Assembly: GCA_016844745.1 (NCBI GenBank)
Contig: JAERMQ010000017.1
Span: 21,920-85,919, forward strand
DNA: 64,000 bases
Source: Ignavibacteria bacterium
GTDB taxonomy: Bacteria > Bacteroidota > Ignavibacteria > Kapaibacteriales > UBA2268
Direction: 5' to 3'
How positions within the stretch are numbered: the stretch's first letter is position 1; every line of letters begins with the position of its first letter. A program made the position numbers and the translations under genes. This document shows positions 60,597 to 64,000 of the stretch, piece after piece. The notes under the pieces were generated by a model. It worked only from the letters and a program-made list of their open reading frames with translations. It did no database searches and had not been told where the DNA came from.

Positions 60597-63500
60597 TGAA
60601 AAAAATACAAATTACAACCTTCCTCATGTTCTGCTTATTTGTAAGTGCAGCATTAGCCAAACCGAAAAATGAGCCGGAGAAAAAAGAATTAATTACCGAA
60701 TCTACTTATGCCGGAATGAAGCTTCGCTCAATCGGACCAGCGACCGCATCCGGACGTGTTGTGGATATTGCCGTCAACCCGAACGACAAAGCGCAATTCT
60801 ACGTGGGTGTAGCCTGTGGCGGAGTTTGGAAGACTAATAATTCCGGTATATCATTCTCACCTGTATTCGATTCACAGAAATCTTTTTCTATCGGATGCAT
60901 TTCAATCGACCCTGAAAATACTAATGTGGTCTGGGTAGGTACCGGAGAAAACAACAGCCAGCGTAGCGTTTCGTATGGTGACGGTATTTATAAATCTCTT
61001 GATGCAGGCAAGTCATGGAAAAATATGGGATTAGCAGAATCCAAACATATCGGACGTATTGCAATAAATCCGAAAAATACTGATATTGTATATGCTGCGG
61101 CTATGGGACTGCTCTGGGGACCCCATAAAGAGCGTGGATTATTCAAAACAACCGATGGCGGTAAGACATGGAACAATGTTTTGTTTGTAAGCGAAAATAC
61201 AGGTGTAGTAGATGTTGTACTTGACCCCCGCAATCCCGAAGTAATTTATGCTGCATCATATCAAAGGCGCCGTCATGTATGGACATTGATTAACGGTGGT
61301 CCTGAATCCGGCATTTTCAAATCTTATGATGGTGGCAAATCGTGGGATACACTGAAAAGCGGATTGCCAAGTGGATATGTGGGTAGAATTGGTCTTGCAT
61401 TATCACCGGCAAATCCGAATTTTATATATGCGATAATAGAAGCATCCGAAAGTAATGGCGGATTTTTCCGTTCAACGGATAGAGGCGCTTCATGGGAAAA
61501 GAGGAATGAATACGTTTCCGGTGGTCCTCAATATTATCATGAAATAATTTGTGACCCCAAGAATACTGAAATAGTCTATTCTATGGATACTTATAGCAAA
61601 GTCTCAGATGATGGGGGAAAGACTTTCAGGAATCTTGGAAACAAAGAGCGGCACGTAGATGACCATGCCCTTTGGATAGACCCATGCAATACAACTCATT
61701 TGTTAATCGGCTGCGATGGCGGAGTATATGAATCTTATGACCGGGGCGCTACCTGGCGCTTTTTCGAGAATTTACCCATAACTCAATTCTATCGTGTTAC
61801 AGTTGATAATTCGGAACCTTTCTATTATGTTTACGGCGGAACACAGGATAACAACACGCTTGGCGGTCCTTCGCGCACGACAAATTCATGCGGTATATTG
61901 AATCAGGATTGGTATTATACGGTAGGAGGCGATGGCTTCGAAACCGTGATTGACCCGGTTGACCCGAACATTGTATATTCGCAACCCCAATATGGCTGGC
62001 TTGTAAGATATGACAAACGAAGTGGCGAGCAAACCGGAATACAGCCTCAGCCTGACAAAGGGGAAATGCTGCGCTGGAACTGGGATTCACCTGTTATAAT
62101 TAGCCCATTTTCCCATACGAGATTATATTTTGCCGCAAATAAATTATTCCGTTCGGACGACCGCGGCGATTCCTGGAAGGCTATCAGCGGCGATTTAACC
62201 CGCCAGATTGACCGGAATCAGCTTAAAGTAATGGATAAGCTTTGGGACCCGGAAGCTGTCGCTAAAAACGCTTCTACGTCCCTATACGGCAATATTATAT
62301 CACTTGCCGAATCGCAATTAAAAGAAAATTTGATTTACATTGGAACAGATGACGGTTTAATTCAGGTTACCGAAGATGCCGGAGGTTCGTGGAGGAAAAT
62401 CGAAAACTTCCCCGGTGTCCCCGAAATGACGTACAATAGTGATGTTCTTCCTTCACAATTCGCTGAAGGTACTGTTTATGCTACATTCGATAATCATAAA
62501 ATGGCGGATTTCAAACCTTATGTTTTAAAGAGTACGGATAAGGGCGTCACATGGAAATCAATTTCAGGAAACCTACCCGAAAATGGCTCTGTTTATACGA
62601 TTGCTGAGGATTTTGTCAACCCCAATCTATTATTTGTAGGAACGGAATTTGGCTTGTACTTTACGAACGATGGAGGCGAGAAGTGGTTCCGAATAACAAG
62701 CGGTCTGCCTACAATAGCAATTAAAGATATTGATATACAGAAGAGGGAATCGGATTTGGTACTGGCTTCGTTCGGTCGTGGTTTCTATATACTCGATAAT
62801 TATGCGGCTCTTCGTGAAATGACAAAAGAAACCGCAGAAAAAGAAGCTCATTTATTTCCTGTTAAAGATGCTTTGATGTATATCGAAAACGAATCCTGGG
62901 GCAGAAATTCTTTGGGTGAATCCTTCTATCGCGCTAAAAATCCGGACTTTGGAGCTGTGTTCACATACTATATCAAAGAAGCTTATAAGACCAAAAAAGA
63001 TTTGCGTAATGAAAAAGTCAAAGAATTGAAAAAAGATAATAAAGATATTCCTTATCCGGGATTCGATGAATTGCGGGCTGAGGACATCGAAGAAAAGCCA
63101 TTTTTATTATTTGAGATTACCGATGAAGCAGGGAATCTAGTAAGACGTCTGAAAACAACAGCATCGGCTGGTATTAACAGAATCACATGGGATTTGCGTT
63201 ACACCGAATTATCACCAATGAATTCAAAGACTGATGTAAATAAACAATCCGGAATGCCTGCTATGCCTGGGAAATACAAGGTTACAATGCTTAAAAGTAT
63301 TGATGGAGTGATTTCTAAAATTGCCGGACCGGTGGAATTTACAGCAAAGCCATTGAAGAATGTCACCTTACCGGCAAAAGACCAGTCAGAATTGGATTTA
63401 TTCCGCAAGAAAACTCTTAATCTGATGCGCGCAGTAAGCGGCACTCAGAGCTTCTTAAATGAAATTACAGAGCGTATCAAAATAATAAAAAATACCTTGA

Positions 63501-63856
63501 CTGCAGCGCCGACCGCAACGAGTGAAATGTTGGAAAAAGCACGGAAAATTGAACTTGAGCTTATTGATATTGATAAAGCGATGACAGGAGATAAATCTCT
63601 TGCTAAAAGGAATGAAAATCAAACACCTCCAATTGCCGAACGGTTGGATTATATTTTATATGCTATGTGGCAGTCCAGCTCTGCACCAACAAAAACAGCA
63701 AGAAATAACTATTCAATTGCAGGAAGCCTGTTGGAAGAACAATTAAGTAAATTGAAGTCAATAATGCAAAATGAATTGGCGCCAATTGAAAAGTTCTTAG
63801 ATGAGAAGAAGGCTCCCTGGACACCGGGACGCTTTCCGGATTGGAAGAACGAGTAA
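60596..63856 (+). CDS. Large exported sortilin/VPS10-type beta-propeller protein
   Basis: 1086 residues with a signal peptide (ITTFLMFCLFVSAALAKPKN). RSIGPATASGRVVDIAVNP, NNSGISFSPVFD, SLDAGKSWKNMG, TTDGGKTWNNVL, SYDGGKSWDTLK, STDRGASWEK and similar Asp-box motifs run through about 750 residues, forming one or two sortilin-like propellers. The C-terminal part has the GINRITWDLRYTELSP segment and helices seen in these large bacterial sortilin-domain proteins. No type IX tail is evident. It probably acts in the periplasm or at the surface; ligand unknown. A heptamer array begins 1 base after the stop. Confidence 0.9.
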   Translation: MKKIQITTFLMFCLFVSAALAKPKNEPEKKELITESTYAGMKLRSIGPATASGRVVDIAVNPNDKAQFYVGVACGGVWKTNNSGISFSPVFDSQKSFSIGCISIDPENTNVVWVGTGENNSQRSVSYGDGIYKSLDAGKSWKNMGLAESKHIGRIAINPKNTDIVYAAAMGLLWGPHKERGLFKTTDGGKTWNNVLFVSENTGVVDVVLDPRNPEVIYAASYQRRRHVWTLINGGPESGIFKSYDGGKSWDTLKSGLPSGYVGRIGLALSPANPNFIYAIIEASESNGGFFRSTDRGASWEKRNEYVSGGPQYYHEIICDPKNTEIVYSMDTYSKVSDDGGKTFRNLGNKERHVDDHALWIDPCNTTHLLIGCDGGVYESYDRGATWRFFENLPITQFYRVTVDNSEPFYYVYGGTQDNNTLGGPSRTTNSCGILNQDWYYTVGGDGFETVIDPVDPNIVYSQPQYGWLVRYDKRSGEQTGIQPQPDKGEMLRWNWDSPVIISPFSHTRLYFAANKLFRSDDRGDSWKAISGDLTRQIDRNQLKVMDKLWDPEAVAKNASTSLYGNIISLAESQLKENLIYIGTDDGLIQVTEDAGGSWRKIENFPGVPEMTYNSDVLPSQFAEGTVYATFDNHKMADFKPYVLKSTDKGVTWKSISGNLPENGSVYTIAEDFVNPNLLFVGTEFGLYFTNDGGEKWFRITSGLPTIAIKDIDIQKRESDLVLASFGRGFYILDNYAALREMTKETAEKEAHLFPVKDALMYIENESWGRNSLGESFYRAKNPDFGAVFTYYIKEAYKTKKDLRNEKVKELKKDNKDIPYPGFDELRAEDIEEKPFLLFEITDEAGNLVRRLKTTASAGINRITWDLRYTELSPMNSKTDVNKQSGMPAMPGKYKVTMLKSIDGVISKIAGPVEFTAKPLKNVTLPAKDQSELDLFRKKTLNLMRAVSGTQSFLNEITERIKIIKNTLTAAPTATSEMLEKARKIELELIDIDKAMTGDKSLAKRNENQTPPIAERLDYILYAMWQSSSAPTKTARNNYSIAGSLLEEQLSKLKSIMQNELAPIEKFLDEKKAPWTPGRFPDWKNE

Positions 63857-63857
63857 A

Positions 63858-63906
63858 CTAATGGTCAATGGTTAATGGTTAATGGTTAATGGTTAATGGT
63901 CAATGG
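63858..63906. repeat. Heptamer array CTAATGG/TTAATGG x7 at the end of the sortilin-type gene
   Basis: Seven units of CTAATGG, TCAATGG and TTAATGG. Same unit and same orientation relative to the gene as after argS. Confidence 0.92.
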
Positions 63907-64000
63907 TTTGTCCTGACCTAAAATAGGTTGACTAATTTAAATAAACAATGTACTTTGATATAGTCTCTTTTTAGAAAGAACATCAGCATATAAATTCATA
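63907..64000. other. Possible insertion-sequence terminus or unassigned intergenic DNA
   Basis: TGTCCTGACCTAAAATAGGT then TGACTAATTTAAATAA follows the array. ACCTAAAATAGGT is a palindrome and the start TGTCC... TTGAC recalls ends of IS3-type elements, but no transposase is inside the window. Weak call. Confidence 0.2.

Noticed and set aside
1..64000. tRNA or rRNA genes and complete insertion sequences
   Set aside because: No cloverleaf-like T-loop/acceptor pairing or rRNA segment was noticed, and no transposase or integrase frame is present. This was by eye; tRNAscan-SE and an IS search would settle it.

Overview
The window is a low-GC, gene-dense bacterial chromosome segment. The following point to the Bacteroidota/Chlorobi side of the tree, most like Ignavibacteria or Candidatus Kapabacteria lineages (inference; no rRNA or marker set is present to prove it): a type IX secretion sorting tail (25.2-27.5 kb), IPT/TIG plus FGE-fold lipoproteins, a Bacteroidota-style tRNA-guanine transglycosylase, an MXAN_6640-type metalloprotease, and many intergenic palindromic and tandem repeats. 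Shine-Dalgarno sequences are weak or absent at many genes but clear at several small accessory genes (9.0, 33.3, 33.8, 46.1, 54.4 kb). No tRNA, rRNA, transposase or cas gene was found.

Layout. 0-9 kb: a truncated TIG/FGE lipoprotein, a class V aminotransferase, a solitary phage-type terminase, a double OmpA protein and an MsrB-MsrA lipoprotein. 9-13.8 kb: a small gene pair with a catalytically dead retropepsin-like protein, then dut-fmt, pyrC and a radical SAM protein. 14-20 kb: polysaccharide export pair (Wza-like and Wzz-like), CBS protein, sodium:solute symporter, nusB. 20.3-28.4 kb: a larger TIG/FGE lipoprotein paralogue, an MNT-HEPN module between two diverged copies of one intergenic block, two secreted proteins and a structured leader. 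28.8-32.5 kb: pgi, a BrnT/BrnA-like toxin-antitoxin pair between two related repeat elements, and tgt. 32.6-37.6 kb: an accessory island with four retropepsin-like genes, broken toxin-antitoxin genes (hicB with a truncated hicA), a nucleotidyltransferase, an antitoxin/VapC pair and a MITE. 37.7-45.1 kb: argS, then a minus-strand block WD40 - OmpA - terminator - CHASE2 - CHASE2 - FecR. 45.4-54 kb: MerR regulator, RNA polymerase omega-like subunit, secreted metalloprotease, ABC ATPase, lytic transglycosylase, an S23-type four-helix-bundle gene between inverted repeats, purF, a GT87-like membrane protein. 54.4-64 kb: DUF4389 and DUF4870-like membrane proteins, M48 protease, a helix-hairpin-helix protein, a second repeat-flanked S23 gene, fbp, a glycosyltransferase and a large sortilin-type beta-propeller protein.

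Core housekeeping genes (fmt, dut, pyrC, nusB, pgi, tgt, argS, rpoZ-like, purF, fbp) are interleaved with envelope and secreted proteins. The most unusual features are: (1) heptanucleotide arrays that begin at or contain stop codons at seven gene ends, all but one reading in the same sense as the gene; (2) a CHASE2/CHASE2/FecR operon with no signalling output domain, next to WD40 and OmpA genes; (3) five retropepsin-like genes, one without its catalytic aspartate; (4) two S23-type genes each enclosed by inverted repeats, resembling 23S rRNA intervening sequences moved to intergenic sites; (5) a 131-bp MITE with 14-bp terminal inverted repeats and an inverted copy 11 kb away.
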